A stretch of 64,000 nucleotides of DNA, taken from positions 62,001 through 126,000 of the forward strand of contig NZ_WUEK01000007.1 in NCBI RefSeq assembly GCF_009823805.1. Direction: 5' to 3'. The DNA is from Nocardioides flavescens (lineage in GTDB: Bacteria; Actinomycetota; Actinomycetes; Propionibacteriales; Nocardioidaceae). Below the pieces are notes generated by a model. That model had not been told where the DNA came from. It made no database searches and saw nothing but the letters and a program-made list of their open reading frames with translations. Made by a program: the position numbers and the translations under genes. Position 1 is the first letter of the stretch. Each line of letters begins with the position of its first letter. This document shows positions 52,918 through 60,755 of the stretch, one piece after another.

Positions 52918-53516
52918 CGACCGCCTCGCGGACCGGGCGCGAGCCCGTCTGTCGTACGTACAGGTCGCAACACCAGTCGTCTCTCGTTCTGCCCCTTGGC
53001 GAAGACCCACCGAGGAGCGCCGCGCCGGATCGCGAGCTCGGACCCGGTGGCCCGCCCGGCGCGCTTCAGCTCGTGCACCGACAGCGCGCTCCCCAGCGCG
53101 ACGCCGAGGAGAAGTCCCAGGCCGAACGAGGTGGCCCACCCCTCGTCCATCCAGCCGACGCGGGTCAGCACCCCGTAGAGAGCGATCAGGAAGACGAGGC
53201 CGAGCGCCCCGGAGGAGATGCCGGTTCGTGTCACCCGTCGCAAGTCGTGATCCGTCGCGTCGTCGGTCGTGGGCAGGCCCCGGTAGAGCGACCCGAGGCG
53301 AGACTGGTTGCTCAGCCACGTCGCCACGCCGCAGGCGACCGCGATCAGCAGGGTGAGCGTCACGAGGCGCTCCGAGGAGGCGTCCGTGAGCAACGGCACT
53401 GCGACGAGTCCTAGGACGCCCGAGAGGCCCGAGGCGGCCGCGAAAGCCGCCTGTTCGCTGGCGAGCGGGCCGTCCGTGGCGATGGCCGGCCCGCCCTGGC
53501 CCTCGCACGGGCTCAC
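52914..53516 (-). CDS. Two- to four-pass membrane protein, paralog B
   Basis: A 200-residue protein starting at GTG 53516. Hydrophobic segments include LSGVLGLVAVPLLTDA, LVTLTLLIAVACGVATWLSN, SGALGLVFLIALYGVLTRVGW and FGLGLLLGVALGSAL, with the tail FAKGQNERRLVLRPV. The elements VGWMDEG...LGLLLGVALGSAL and QNERRLVL correspond to VGWGDES...LGIFLGLAVWSAL and QNRLVL in paralog A. No family is recognised. Coupled by GTGA to a small upstream gene and by ATGA to paralog A. Confidence 0.75.
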   Translation of the reverse strand: MSPCEGQGGPAIATDGPLASEQAAFAAASGLSGVLGLVAVPLLTDASSERLVTLTLLIAVACGVATWLSNQSRLGSLYRGLPTTDDATDHDLRRVTRTGISSGALGLVFLIALYGVLTRVGWMDEGWATSFGLGLLLGVALGSALSVHELKRAGRATGSELAIRRGAPRWVFAKGQNERRLVLRPVRTTDGLAPGPRGGR

Positions 53517-53659
53517 CGTGCCTCGCTCGGGAAGAGGACGGTGCCGGAAGCGCGGACCGCGTCGAGCAACTCCTCGAGCGGGACCGTGCACGGATGGAAC
53601 GGCGCGACACCTGCGGGACTGCGGGTCGACAGCGCGGACTGCCGAGTGTCTTCGTTCAT
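53513..53659 (-). CDS. Small protein of 48 residues, first gene of the membrane-protein unit
   Basis: ATG at 53659; the product runs MNEDTRQSALSTRSPAGVAP and ends ASGTVLFPSEAR. Its stop overlaps the GTG of paralog B (GTGA), which supports it being translated. It could be a leader that couples translation or the remnant of a larger gene; no fold is predicted. The 209 bp between it and the next gene at 53869 hold nothing I can name. Confidence 0.45.
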   Translation of the reverse strand: MNEDTRQSALSTRSPAGVAPFHPCTVPLEELLDAVRASGTVLFPSEAR

Positions 53660-53868
53660 CGCCGGCCCCCCAGCCAAGTCGTACGACGTAGCGCCCGGGT
53701 CGTACCCAGTTGCCAGATGGGTCAATCGCCTGGATTGCCAGTCGTGTGGTGGGCCCAGCCCGCCGAGGAGGGGACGGTCGTGTGCCCAGCGACGGGGCAC
53801 GGCTCGCTCAGGTACACGACTCGCGACCCGTAGCAGCGGCCCCGTCCTGGACCGGCGTCCGGTCGGCG

Positions 53869-54486
53869 TCAGAACACGTTGAACGGGCGGAACTGCACCG
53901 AGATGCGGGGCCCGGCGTGGGCGACCTTGGGGACGGCGTGTTCCCAGGTGCGCTGGCAGCTGCCGCCCATGGTGACCAGGTCGCCGTGGCCCATCTCGAG
54001 GACGACGGGCTCGGCCCCGCCGAGCCTCGGGCGCAGGTGGAGTCGGCGCGGATCACCCACGGAGACGATCGCGACCATCGTGTCGGTCGTCTTGCCACGA
54101 CCGATGGTGTCGCCGTGCCAGGCGACCGAGTCGCGCCCGTCGCGGTAGTAGCAGCAGCCGGCGGTGCGGAACGGCTCGCCGAGCTCCTCGGCGTAGTGGG
54201 CGCTCAGCGCGTCGCGGGCCTCGGTGAGGCGGGCGTGGGGGAGCTCCTCACCGATCATGTAGGTGTGCAGCAGGCGCGGCACGTCGACGATCCGGTCGTA
54301 CATCTGGCGCCGGTCGGCCCGCCACGGCACGTCGCGCACGAGGGTCTCGAAGACGTCGTCGGGCTCGGGCAGCCAGCCGCGGGCCACGTCGACCCACGCC
54401 CCGCGAGTCAGCTCGTGGCGCTCGACGCCGGCGAAGGAGAGCGCCGCCGACGCCGACGGCGCGAAGAGGGTCGACTGGAAGTCCAT
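53869..54486 (-). CDS. AlkB-like 2-oxoglutarate/Fe(II) dioxygenase
   Basis: A 205-residue protein. Iron ligands: His and Asp in SVAWHGDTIG and the distal His in CQRTWEHAVPKV; the 2-oxoglutarate arginines are in GPRISVQFRPF. The fold and LLHTYMIGEELPHARLTE region match AlkB/ALKBH-type enzymes that remove methyl groups from alkylated DNA or RNA bases by oxidation. Stand-alone gene; TACGAT lies 7 nt before the ATG. No ada or alkA gene is next to it. Confidence 0.9.
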   Translation of the reverse strand: MDFQSTLFAPSASAALSFAGVERHELTRGAWVDVARGWLPEPDDVFETLVRDVPWRADRRQMYDRIVDVPRLLHTYMIGEELPHARLTEARDALSAHYAEELGEPFRTAGCCYYRDGRDSVAWHGDTIGRGKTTDTMVAIVSVGDPRRLHLRPRLGGAEPVVLEMGHGDLVTMGGSCQRTWEHAVPKVAHAGPRISVQFRPFNVF

Positions 54487-54493
54487 GCCCCCG

Positions 54494-54499
54494 ATCGTA
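54494..54499 (-). promoter_or_regulatory. -10 box of the AlkB-like gene (leaderless)
   Basis: TACGAT on the minus strand, 7 nt before the ATG at 54486. Confidence 0.5.
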
Positions 54500-54558
54500 C
54501 GCCGCGGTCGAACATGCGTTCGACCGCCATTCCGGGTGAGTCGCGCCGGGCGCCGGCC

Positions 54559-54987
54559 TCAGGGCAGCGAGCGCTTGATCTGCTCGACGGTCTCGTCGGC
54601 GAGCTTCTTGAGCTTCGGCCCGACGACGAGCGGTGCGACGACGTTGATGATGGCACCGAAGTCGAAGTCGGCGCGGTAGTGGATCTCCGTGCCGCCGCCG
54701 GCGGCGGGGGAGAAGGTCATCGTGTCCTGGGTCGTCGCGCTCTTGTTCTCGCCGCGGAACTGCACCCGGCGAGGGCGGTCGTGCTCGGTGGTGGTGTAGG
54801 TCAGGTCGACCTTGCGACCCATGAACTCCGAGGTGTTGGCGTACGTCGTACCGACTCCGCCGTCGCCCGAGGTGCGCCGCGTCTCGACCGTGCCGGGGTC
54901 CCACTCGTCGGTGTGGGAGAAGTCGGAGAGGTAGTCGAAGACGACCTCGGGGGACTGCGGGACGGTGAAGGTGCGCTCGACGTGCAT
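54559..54987 (-). CDS. SRPBCC family protein
   Basis: A 142-residue START/Bet v1-like domain protein: MHVERTFTVPQSPEVVFDYL, then SDFSHTDEWDPGTVETRRTS, and the closing amphipathic helix GPKLKKLADETVEQIKRSL. The family binds hydrophobic ligands or lipids in a deep pocket; this version belongs to the polyketide-cyclase-like, mostly uncharacterised group. ATG at 54987. Single gene, divergent from the GntR regulator at 55114 with 126 bp between starts, so the regulator could also control it. Confidence 0.88.
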   Translation of the reverse strand: MHVERTFTVPQSPEVVFDYLSDFSHTDEWDPGTVETRRTSGDGGVGTTYANTSEFMGRKVDLTYTTTEHDRPRRVQFRGENKSATTQDTMTFSPAAGGGTEIHYRADFDFGAIINVVAPLVVGPKLKKLADETVEQIKRSLP

Positions 54988-55101
54988 GTCGGTCAGGTAC
55001 CCGAACAGCCGCCCGGCTGGCCCCGGGTGACTAGCCAACCATGACCGTTTGACTGCCCCCCGGGGTATCCGATTCGCCAGACGGGTGCCCCTCGCCGCGC
55101 A

Positions 55102-55107
55102 TAACCT
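55102..55107 (+). promoter_or_regulatory. -10 box of the GntR gene (leaderless)
   Basis: TAACCT with 6 nt to the ATG at 55114. Confidence 0.55.
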
Positions 55108-55113
55108 CGGAGC

Positions 55114-55833
55114 ATGACCGAGCTCCTCATCAAGGATGGACGTGCACTGAAGCACGTCCAGGTGCGCGAGTACGTGCGCACCCTCGTCTCCGGCATGGCC
55201 CCGGGCTCGCCGGCCCCCTCCGAGCGGGAGCTGGTCTCGCAGTTCGGCGTCGCGCGGATGACCGTGCGCCAGGCGATGGACGCCCTGGTCGTCGAGGGGC
55301 TGCTCGAGCGGATCCCGGGCAAGGGGACCTTCGTGGCTCGCCCGCGCCGTACGGCGAGCGCGATCACGAGCTACACCGAGGAGATGGCGCGGCGCGGCAT
55401 GCTCGCCGAGTCCGTCACGCTCCTCGCCCGCCGCGAGCAGGCCGGTCCCGGCGTGGCCCGCGCGCTGGCGATCAGCGAGGGCGAGCCGATCGTCCACTGG
55501 CGCCGCCTGCGCCGGGCCGACGGTGCCCCCATGTGCCTCGAGGACGCCTACCTCACCGAGTCGCTGCTGCCGGGCTTCCTGCACGCACAGCTCCCGACCA
55601 GCCTCTACGACGCGCTCGAGCAGCGCGGTCTGCGCCCCACCTGGGCCGAGGACTCGATCAACGCCGACCTGTGCCACGGCGACGAGGCGGGTCACCTGGA
55701 CATCGACGCCGGCGCCGCCGTGCTCCGCCACTCGCGCCGCGCCCTCAGCGGCGACAAGGTCGTGATGGTCTCGCGCAGCGTCTACCGCGCCGACCGGTTC
55801 ACCCTCTGGGTCCAGATCGGCCGCGACGCCTGA
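55114..55833 (+). CDS. GntR-family regulator with UTRA domain (HutC/DasR subgroup)
   Basis: A 239-residue regulator. The winged helix is at residues about 15-75 (SERELVSQFGVARMTVRQAM, then GLLERIPGKGTFVARP). The UTRA effector domain follows (PIVHWRRLRRADGAPMCLED, LYDALEQRGLRPTWAEDSI). It resembles DasR/NagR-type regulators that respond to phosphorylated amino sugars, but no sugar genes are adjacent, so the effector is open. A compound palindrome lies right after its stop. Confidence 0.9.
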   Translation: MTELLIKDGRALKHVQVREYVRTLVSGMAPGSPAPSERELVSQFGVARMTVRQAMDALVVEGLLERIPGKGTFVARPRRTASAITSYTEEMARRGMLAESVTLLARREQAGPGVARALAISEGEPIVHWRRLRRADGAPMCLEDAYLTESLLPGFLHAQLPTSLYDALEQRGLRPTWAEDSINADLCHGDEAGHLDIDAGAAVLRHSRRALSGDKVVMVSRSVYRADRFTLWVQIGRDA

Positions 55834-55849
55834 GCCGAGGCACTTCCTG

Positions 55850-55910
55850 ACGTTCTGGGGTGTTGCAACACCCGAGAACGTCAGGGATCCCAGCAGATGC
55901 TGGGATTCCG
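55850..55910 (+). repeat. Compound palindromic element, partial copy
   Basis: Carries the central palindrome (55850-55881, one mismatch against the copy at 39968) and the right outer arm (55888-55910, identical to 40006-40028). The left outer arm is absent. The sequence immediately around it differs from the first copy. Confidence 0.9.
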
Positions 55911-55929
55911 CGCCCTGTCAGAGCCCGCC

Positions 55930-56268
55930 TCAGAGCCCGCCCAGCGGCGCGACGACGTCGCCGGACTCCTCGCAGACCCACACGGGGTCGGGGCCGCCGA
56001 GGTCGGGGGAGATGTAGAGCGAGTGCTCGGGGCCGGAGCAGCCGAGGCAGAGGGGCCAGCGTCCGGCGACCTCGAACAGGCCGTCCTGCACGTCCTGGGC
56101 GACGAGGCCGGCGACGAAGACCGCCCCCTCGGGCCACTGGTCGGCCCACCACTCGCGGTTGGCCACGGCGTCCTCGAGCAGCGACACCGCCTGGGGGGTC
56201 GCGCGGTCGCGGGCCTGGAGGTCGGAGAGCACCCGGGCTCGGGCGTCGAACAACGGCACGGTGTCCAC
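55930..56268 (-). CDS. Small protein of unknown function
   Basis: A 112-residue cytoplasmic protein from GTG 56268. It is acidic, Trp-containing (REWWADQWPEGAVFV) and has cysteines in WPLCLGCSGPEHSLYIS and WVCEESGDVV, which could bind a zinc ion. I do not recognise the family. Convergent with the GntR regulator; the compound palindrome is between them. Confidence 0.65.
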   Translation of the reverse strand: MDTVPLFDARARVLSDLQARDRATPQAVSLLEDAVANREWWADQWPEGAVFVAGLVAQDVQDGLFEVAGRWPLCLGCSGPEHSLYISPDLGGPDPVWVCEESGDVVAPLGGL

Positions 56269-56305
56269 CCGGCCATTGTGTGACCCCCCTGGTGACGCCA
56301 CGCTC

Positions 56306-56467
56306 AGGCCGTGTCCCCCGAGTCCTCGTAGTCGCCCGCGCGGCGTCGCATCGGACCTGGACTGCGTTGTCGTCGCCCGCCGTGACTCCGCCACGGCGGG
56401 CTCCTCCGCCTTGCCAGCTCCGCGCGACCCCACGCCTGCTCCCACGCAGACTCGGGGGACACGGCCT
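56306..56467 (+). repeat. 162-bp element bounded by 19-bp perfect inverted repeats
   Basis: The left arm (56306-56324) and right arm (56449-56467) are exact reverse complements; each contains GTGTCCCCCGAGTC or its complement. Inside is a perfect 10-bp hairpin (GCCCGCCGTG at 56375-56384 and CACGGCGGGC at 56392-56401). No gene is supported in it. The last base of the right arm is also the first base of the -10 box TACTGT of the next gene. It fills most of the gap 56269-56478. Confidence 0.85.
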
Positions 56468-56472
56468 ACTGT
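56467..56472 (+). promoter_or_regulatory. -10 box of the CutC-like gene (leaderless)
   Basis: TACTGT with 6 nt to the GTG at 56479, overlapping the right arm of the inverted-repeat element by one base. Confidence 0.5.
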
Positions 56473-56478
56473 CGTCCC

Positions 56479-57111
56479 GTGCGGCTGCTGCTGGAGGTCA
56501 CGGTGACCCAGGAGCGCGACGTGCCCGGAGCACTCGAGGGCGGCGCCGACCGGCTGCTCACCACCGCCACCGAGACGGCTGTCGTCTCCGCCACGTGCCG
56601 CGAGGCCGGCGACGTCCCGGTGTTCGTTGCGGTCGACTCCCTCGAGACCGCCCGCCCGCTGCTCGACGTCGGCGCGGCCGGGGTGGCGGTGGGCTTCCTC
56701 GACGAGGACCTCGAGGTCGACGTGGCCGCCTGCGCGTCGCTCGCGGAGGTGCCGTGGCTGTTCACCGCGCTCGACGACACCCTCGACCCGCGCCGCTCGT
56801 GGCGGCGCCTGGTCGGGCCGCCGCGCCTGCCCGGCCTGGTCGGCGTACGGTCCGCCGGCGACCCGCGAGGCATGGGGGAGGGCTACGACGCGCTGCTCGC
56901 CACCGCCGAGTCCGACCCCGCGGTCGCGGCGCTGCTGGTGCCGGCCGGGGGGCTGCTGGCCGAGCACGTGCCCTGGCTCGTGCGCACGGGCGTGCGCGCC
57001 TTCGCCGTCGACGCCCAGGTCCGGCCGGGCGGCTCGGCCAGGGCCTACGTCGCCGCCGACCTGGTCCGCTCGTGGCGCCTGCTCCTCGACGCCGCCGGGG
57101 AGCGGCTGTGA
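56479..57111 (+). CDS. CutC-like TIM-barrel protein, divergent
   Basis: A 210-residue protein. The start (RLLLEVTVTQERDVPGALEGGADRL) and the C-terminal part (GVRAFAVDAQVRPGGSARAYVAADLVRSWRLLL) resemble the CutC family, once linked to copper homeostasis. Typical CutC catalytic-like positions (ELC, HRAFD) are not conserved, so the protein may have drifted in function. Likely leaderless GTG start. The stop overlaps the GTG of the following DUF4031 gene (GTGA). Confidence 0.6.
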   Translation: MRLLLEVTVTQERDVPGALEGGADRLLTTATETAVVSATCREAGDVPVFVAVDSLETARPLLDVGAAGVAVGFLDEDLEVDVAACASLAEVPWLFTALDDTLDPRRSWRRLVGPPRLPGLVGVRSAGDPRGMGEGYDALLATAESDPAVAALLVPAGGLLAEHVPWLVRTGVRAFAVDAQVRPGGSARAYVAADLVRSWRLLLDAAGERL

Positions 57112-57368
57112 CGCTCATGATCGACCCGCCGCTGGTGCCCTCCCGCGGCCGGATGTGGTCGCACCTCGCGAGCGACACCTCCTACGACGAGCTGCACGTC
57201 TTCGCGCGCGAGCTCGGCATCCCCGAGCGCGGCTTCGACCGCGACCACTACGACGTGCCGGCCGAGTGGTACGACCAGGTCGTGGCCCTCGGCGCCGAGC
57301 CCGTCAGCTCGCGCGAGCTCGTCTTCCGCCTGCGGGCCGCCGGGCTGCGACGGCCCAAGCGCGGCTGA
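57108..57368 (+). CDS. DUF4031 domain protein
   Basis: An 86-residue cytoplasmic protein: VTLMIDPPLVPSRGRMWSHL, SDTSYDELHVFARELGIP, FDRDHYDVPAEWYD and a basic end LRRPKRG. This is the DUF4031 family, a small protein widespread in actinobacteria with unknown function; conserved Asp, His and Tyr suggest a metal or nucleic-acid related site. Translationally coupled to the CutC-like gene. Confidence 0.85.
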   Translation: MTLMIDPPLVPSRGRMWSHLASDTSYDELHVFARELGIPERGFDRDHYDVPAEWYDQVVALGAEPVSSRELVFRLRAAGLRRPKRG

Positions 57369-57401
57369 GCGGCCTTGTCCGGCGCTGACCGACCGGGTTC
57401 C

Positions 57402-58016
57402 ATGGGCGTGGTGGACCTGTCCGACAGATGGCCCCTGCCCGGCGCCGAGGACGTGCGCGACGCGGTCCTGGCGGCGTACGCCGATCCCAGCCGCGGCTAC
57501 CACGACACCCGCCACCTCTCCGAGGTGCTCGACCGCCTCGACGAGCTGGCTGCCCACGGCGCGGCGTACGACGCGACCCCGGTGCTGCTGGCGGCGTGGT
57601 TCCACGACGGGGTCTACGACGGCGAGCGCGACGCCGAGGAGCGCTCGGCGGTGTGGGCCGAGGAGGCCCTCGCCGCCCACGCGCCCGCCGAGGTGGTGGC
57701 CGAGGCCGCGCGCCTGGTGCGGTTGACCGAGACCCACGAGCCGGCTGACGACGACGCCGGCGGCTGCGCCCTCTCCGACGCCGACCTCGCGATCCTGGCC
57801 GCCCCGCGCGAGCGCTACGACGACTACGTCGCGGCGGTCCGCCGGGAGTACGCCCACCTCGACGACGCCGTCTTCGCGCAGGGCCGGGCGGCCGTGCTGC
57901 GGGCGCTGGCCGACAAGCCGCACCTGTTCCACACCGCCCACGCCCGGGAGCGCTGGGAGGCCCCGGCGCGCGCCAACCTCGACCGTGAGCTCGCCGAGCT
58001 CCTGGTCCGCTCCTGA
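57402..58016 (+). CDS. HD-domain metal-dependent phosphohydrolase
   Basis: A 204-residue protein with an HD-type metal site: His in GYHDTRHLSEVLDRLDEL, His-Asp in LAAWFHDGVYD, and Asp in LSDADLAIL. EERSAVWAEEAL is the helix following the metal site. Such stand-alone proteins of about 200 residues are annotated as predicted HD phosphohydrolases; substrates are unknown. ATG 57402 is preferred over an upstream start at 57375. It follows the DUF4031 gene by 33 bp. Confidence 0.87.
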   Translation: MGVVDLSDRWPLPGAEDVRDAVLAAYADPSRGYHDTRHLSEVLDRLDELAAHGAAYDATPVLLAAWFHDGVYDGERDAEERSAVWAEEALAAHAPAEVVAEAARLVRLTETHEPADDDAGGCALSDADLAILAAPRERYDDYVAAVRREYAHLDDAVFAQGRAAVLRALADKPHLFHTAHARERWEAPARANLDRELAELLVRS

Positions 58017-58020
58017 GGTC

Positions 58021-58911
58021 CTAGGAAGCCTGCGAGCGCACCGGTCCCGGGCCCATCGCCCACCGGATCGTGCCGGTCGCGAGCGTGCCGAGCACCCGCA
58101 CGACGGTGCGCTCGGAGACCGGCAGCCACGGCAGCCGCAGCGGCCACCGGGTCCACGCCGGCATCAGCCCGACCGAGGCCGCTGCGATCACGGCGTACGC
58201 CGGCCGCGCGACGAGCGGCAGCGGCGGGGTGAGGAGCACGTAGCGGATCGCGGCGCGGGCCTCGGGGGTGCCCCGCAGCTCGGGCCGGAACTCCTCGAAC
58301 GCCGCCTCCAGCTCCGCCTCCGTGCGGGGCGGGTCGACCACGCCGAGGCGCTCACCGACCTCGGCGAGCTGGGCGACGTAGGTGTCGCGGTCGGCCTGGT
58401 CGAGCGGCGCCGCGCCGTAGACCTGGTGCGCCTGGAGGAACGACAGCGCCTCCGCGACGTGCACCCAGCGCAGCAGGTGCGGGTCGGAGGCGGCGTACGG
58501 CGTGCCGTCGGGCATGACGCCGACGACCCGCTCGTGGATGCTGCGCACGACGTCGACCGCGCGCTGCGCGTCGTCGGCCGCGCCGAACGTCGTCACGGCC
58601 AGGAAGCGGCTGGTGCGGTGCAGCCGGCCCCACATGTCGCCGCGGAAACCGGAGTGCTCGTGCACGGCGAGCATCGCGGCCGGGTGCATCGTCTGCAGCA
58701 GCAGAGCGCGCAGGCCGCCGACGAACATCGAGGCGTCGGCGTGGACGCGGGTGATCGGGCTGCCGGGCTCGAACCAGCGCGGACCCTCGCGCAGGTGGAT
58801 GCGGTCGCGGTGGCTGGCGCCGTCCGGGCCCGCCACCCGCGCGAACAACGCCTCGCCCAGCCAGCCGCGCACGTCGGGGACCCTGGAGGCCGACCCAGCT
58901 GACTCAGTCAT
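58021..58911 (-). CDS. Oxygenase MpaB family protein (DUF2236)
   Basis: A 296-residue helical protein. Conserved features of this family: ITRVHADASMFVGGLRALLLQTMHPAAM, HSGFRGDMWGRLHRTSRFLA, and HLLRWVHVAEALSFL with histidines that may bind haem, as in latex-clearing protein and MpaB. The reactions of the actinobacterial members are unknown. ATG start with TAGGCT 6 nt upstream. Convergent with the HD-domain gene, only 4 bp apart. Confidence 0.9.
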   Translation of the reverse strand: MTESAGSASRVPDVRGWLGEALFARVAGPDGASHRDRIHLREGPRWFEPGSPITRVHADASMFVGGLRALLLQTMHPAAMLAVHEHSGFRGDMWGRLHRTSRFLAVTTFGAADDAQRAVDVVRSIHERVVGVMPDGTPYAASDPHLLRWVHVAEALSFLQAHQVYGAAPLDQADRDTYVAQLAEVGERLGVVDPPRTEAELEAAFEEFRPELRGTPEARAAIRYVLLTPPLPLVARPAYAVIAAASVGLMPAWTRWPLRLPWLPVSERTVVRVLGTLATGTIRWAMGPGPVRSQAS

Positions 58912-58917
58912 GCTCCG

Positions 58918-58923
58918 AGCCTA
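58918..58923 (-). promoter_or_regulatory. -10 box of the MpaB-family gene (leaderless)
   Basis: TAGGCT on the minus strand with 6 nt to the ATG at 58911. Confidence 0.6.
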
Positions 58924-59008
58924 CGAGCGGGGCGGGTGTCCTCAGAGTGCTCTCAGGTCTAGGCTCCGACTCCTCCCTCCGTCACCACCTCGTCCGTCAG
59001 GAGCATGC

Positions 59009-60616
59009 ATGACCAGGAGATCCCTCGTGGGCGCCCTCACCGGGCTGCTCGCAGCCGGGCTGGCGCTCGCGCCGCTGAGCCTCACCGCCGAGGCCGCCCC
59101 CGCGGCGCCCGTCGCCGCTCCGGCCGCTGTCGCGGTCGCGGCGGTGCCGACCCCGCCGCCGCTGTCGTGGGGCCGCTGCGACGACAAGGGGCTGCGTCGG
59201 GCGGGTGCGGAGTGCTCGTTGCTCACCGTCCCGCTGGACTACGCCAACCCGTCCGCGGGCACGATCCAGATCGCGGTCTCGAGGATCGAGGCCAGTCGCA
59301 AGCCCTACCGCGGCGCGGTCTTCACCAACCCCGGCGGCCCCGGCGGGTCCGGTATCACCCTCTCCGTCCTCGGGCAGTACGTCCCGGACAAGGTCGGCCT
59401 GACCTACGACTGGTACGGGATCGACCCGCGCGGCGTGGGCGGCTCCAAGCCCGCACTCAGCTGCATCCCCTCCTTCGACGGCTACGACCGCGAGCCCTAC
59501 GTCCCCAAGACCCAGTCGATCCTCGACTACTGGCTGACTCGTTCGCGCGCGTACAGCGCGGCCTGTGCTGCATCCTCGGCCAAGGCGCTGCTGCCGCACA
59601 TGAAGACGACCGACCTCGTCAACGACTTCGAGTCGCTGCGCGTGGCCATCGCTCAGGCGCAGATCACCTGGTACGGCTTCTCCTACGGCACCTACCTCGG
59701 GCAGGTCTACTCCACGCTCTACCCGGGTTCGCTGAAGGCGATGGTGCTCGACGGAGTGGTGGACCCGACGACCTGGGGCTACGAGGGTGGCTTCGCCCAG
59801 ACGATCGCCTTCAACAAGAACTACAAGCCGTTCTTCCGGTGGGTGGCGAGGTACGACAAGGTCTTCGGTCTCGGCCGCTCCGTGAAGCAGGTGGCACGGA
59901 CCTACAAGAAGACGCTGAAGGCGCTGACCCGCAAGCCGCTGTTCAAGAAGCGGGTCGGGCCGTCCGAGTTCGACGACGCGCTCACCCAGGCGGCCTACTA
60001 CAACCTCACGTGGATCGACGTCGCCGGCGCGTGGTCGAAGGCCGTGCTGAAGCGCAACGGCCGACCGCTGTCCGAACTGCAGGGCTACGAGCCGAACAAC
60101 CCGCAGGCCGACAACGGCCATGCGGCGTTCCTGGCGACGTTCTGCACGGACGCGCCGTACCCCCGTGACGACGCGCGCGTCATCGCGGACTCCCGAGCGC
60201 TGTTCCAGAAGGCGCCCTACTCCACGTGGAGCAGCACGTGGTTCAGCCAGCCCTGCACGTCGTGGCCGGTCCCCAGCCAGACCGCGACGACCGTCACCGG
60301 GGCGTTCACCGGGCCGGTCCTGCTCACCAATGAGAGCCGGGACGCCGCCACGCCCGTGGCCGGTGCCTACGTGGTGCGCTCGCTCTTCCCGACCGCCTCC
60401 TTGGTGGTGGCCAAGGGCACGTCACACGCGGTCTCGCTCTTCGGGACCGCATGCATCGACAACGCTGTCGCGGCTCTGCTGAAGAAGGGCACGCTCCCGA
60501 AGCGGAAGTCCGGTGACCGGGCCGACGTGAAGTGCCAGGGGCTGCGGCCGCCGAACCCGCTAGCCGACGAGGCCGGTCGGGTCGCCGCGCTGCGGCCGCT
60601 GCCTGCCCTGCCCTGA
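59009..60616 (+). CDS. Secreted S33-type alpha/beta hydrolase, tandem copy 1
   Basis: A 535-residue exported protein of the tripeptidyl aminopeptidase (TAP) type. The signal peptide (MTRRSLVGALTGLLAAGLAL...) ends near LTAEAAP. Catalytic motifs: oxyanion region FTNPGGPGGSG, nucleophile serine in WYGFSYGTYLGQV, Asp near GPVLLTNESRDAATPV, and the histidine in AKGTSHAVSLFG. The TAP-like C-terminal domain ends with a Lys/Arg-rich stretch. Homologs cut short peptides or esters outside the cell. ATG 59009 with AGGAG just upstream. Its close paralog follows; promoter and terminator regions are also duplicated. Confidence 0.92.
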   Translation: MTRRSLVGALTGLLAAGLALAPLSLTAEAAPAAPVAAPAAVAVAAVPTPPPLSWGRCDDKGLRRAGAECSLLTVPLDYANPSAGTIQIAVSRIEASRKPYRGAVFTNPGGPGGSGITLSVLGQYVPDKVGLTYDWYGIDPRGVGGSKPALSCIPSFDGYDREPYVPKTQSILDYWLTRSRAYSAACAASSAKALLPHMKTTDLVNDFESLRVAIAQAQITWYGFSYGTYLGQVYSTLYPGSLKAMVLDGVVDPTTWGYEGGFAQTIAFNKNYKPFFRWVARYDKVFGLGRSVKQVARTYKKTLKALTRKPLFKKRVGPSEFDDALTQAAYYNLTWIDVAGAWSKAVLKRNGRPLSELQGYEPNNPQADNGHAAFLATFCTDAPYPRDDARVIADSRALFQKAPYSTWSSTWFSQPCTSWPVPSQTATTVTGAFTGPVLLTNESRDAATPVAGAYVVRSLFPTASLVVAKGTSHAVSLFGTACIDNAVAALLKKGTLPKRKSGDRADVKCQGLRPPNPLADEAGRVAALRPLPALP

Positions 60617-60635
60617 TCCACCCTGCTCCACCCGA

Positions 60636-60667
60636 CGAGCCCGTCGCACCCCGGTGCGGCGGGCTCG
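60636..60667 (+). terminator. Terminator of hydrolase copy 1
   Basis: CGAGCCCGTCGCACC, 2 nt, GGTGCGGCGGGCTCG: a 15-bp stem with one mismatch. The same sequence follows copy 2. Confidence 0.85.
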
Positions 60668-60755
60668 TCGCCGTCCTGAGAGCGGGTCGGGTGTTCTCAG
60701 TCGGTCCTCAGGAATATGGTGCGAAGGCTCCACTTCCTCGTCCCCAGGAGAACGC

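Noticed and set aside
54559..55731. A single 390-codon minus-strand gene covering the SRPBCC protein and the region opposite the GntR gene
   Set aside because: Only the last 142 codons resemble a protein family; the rest is the mirror of the GntR regulator.
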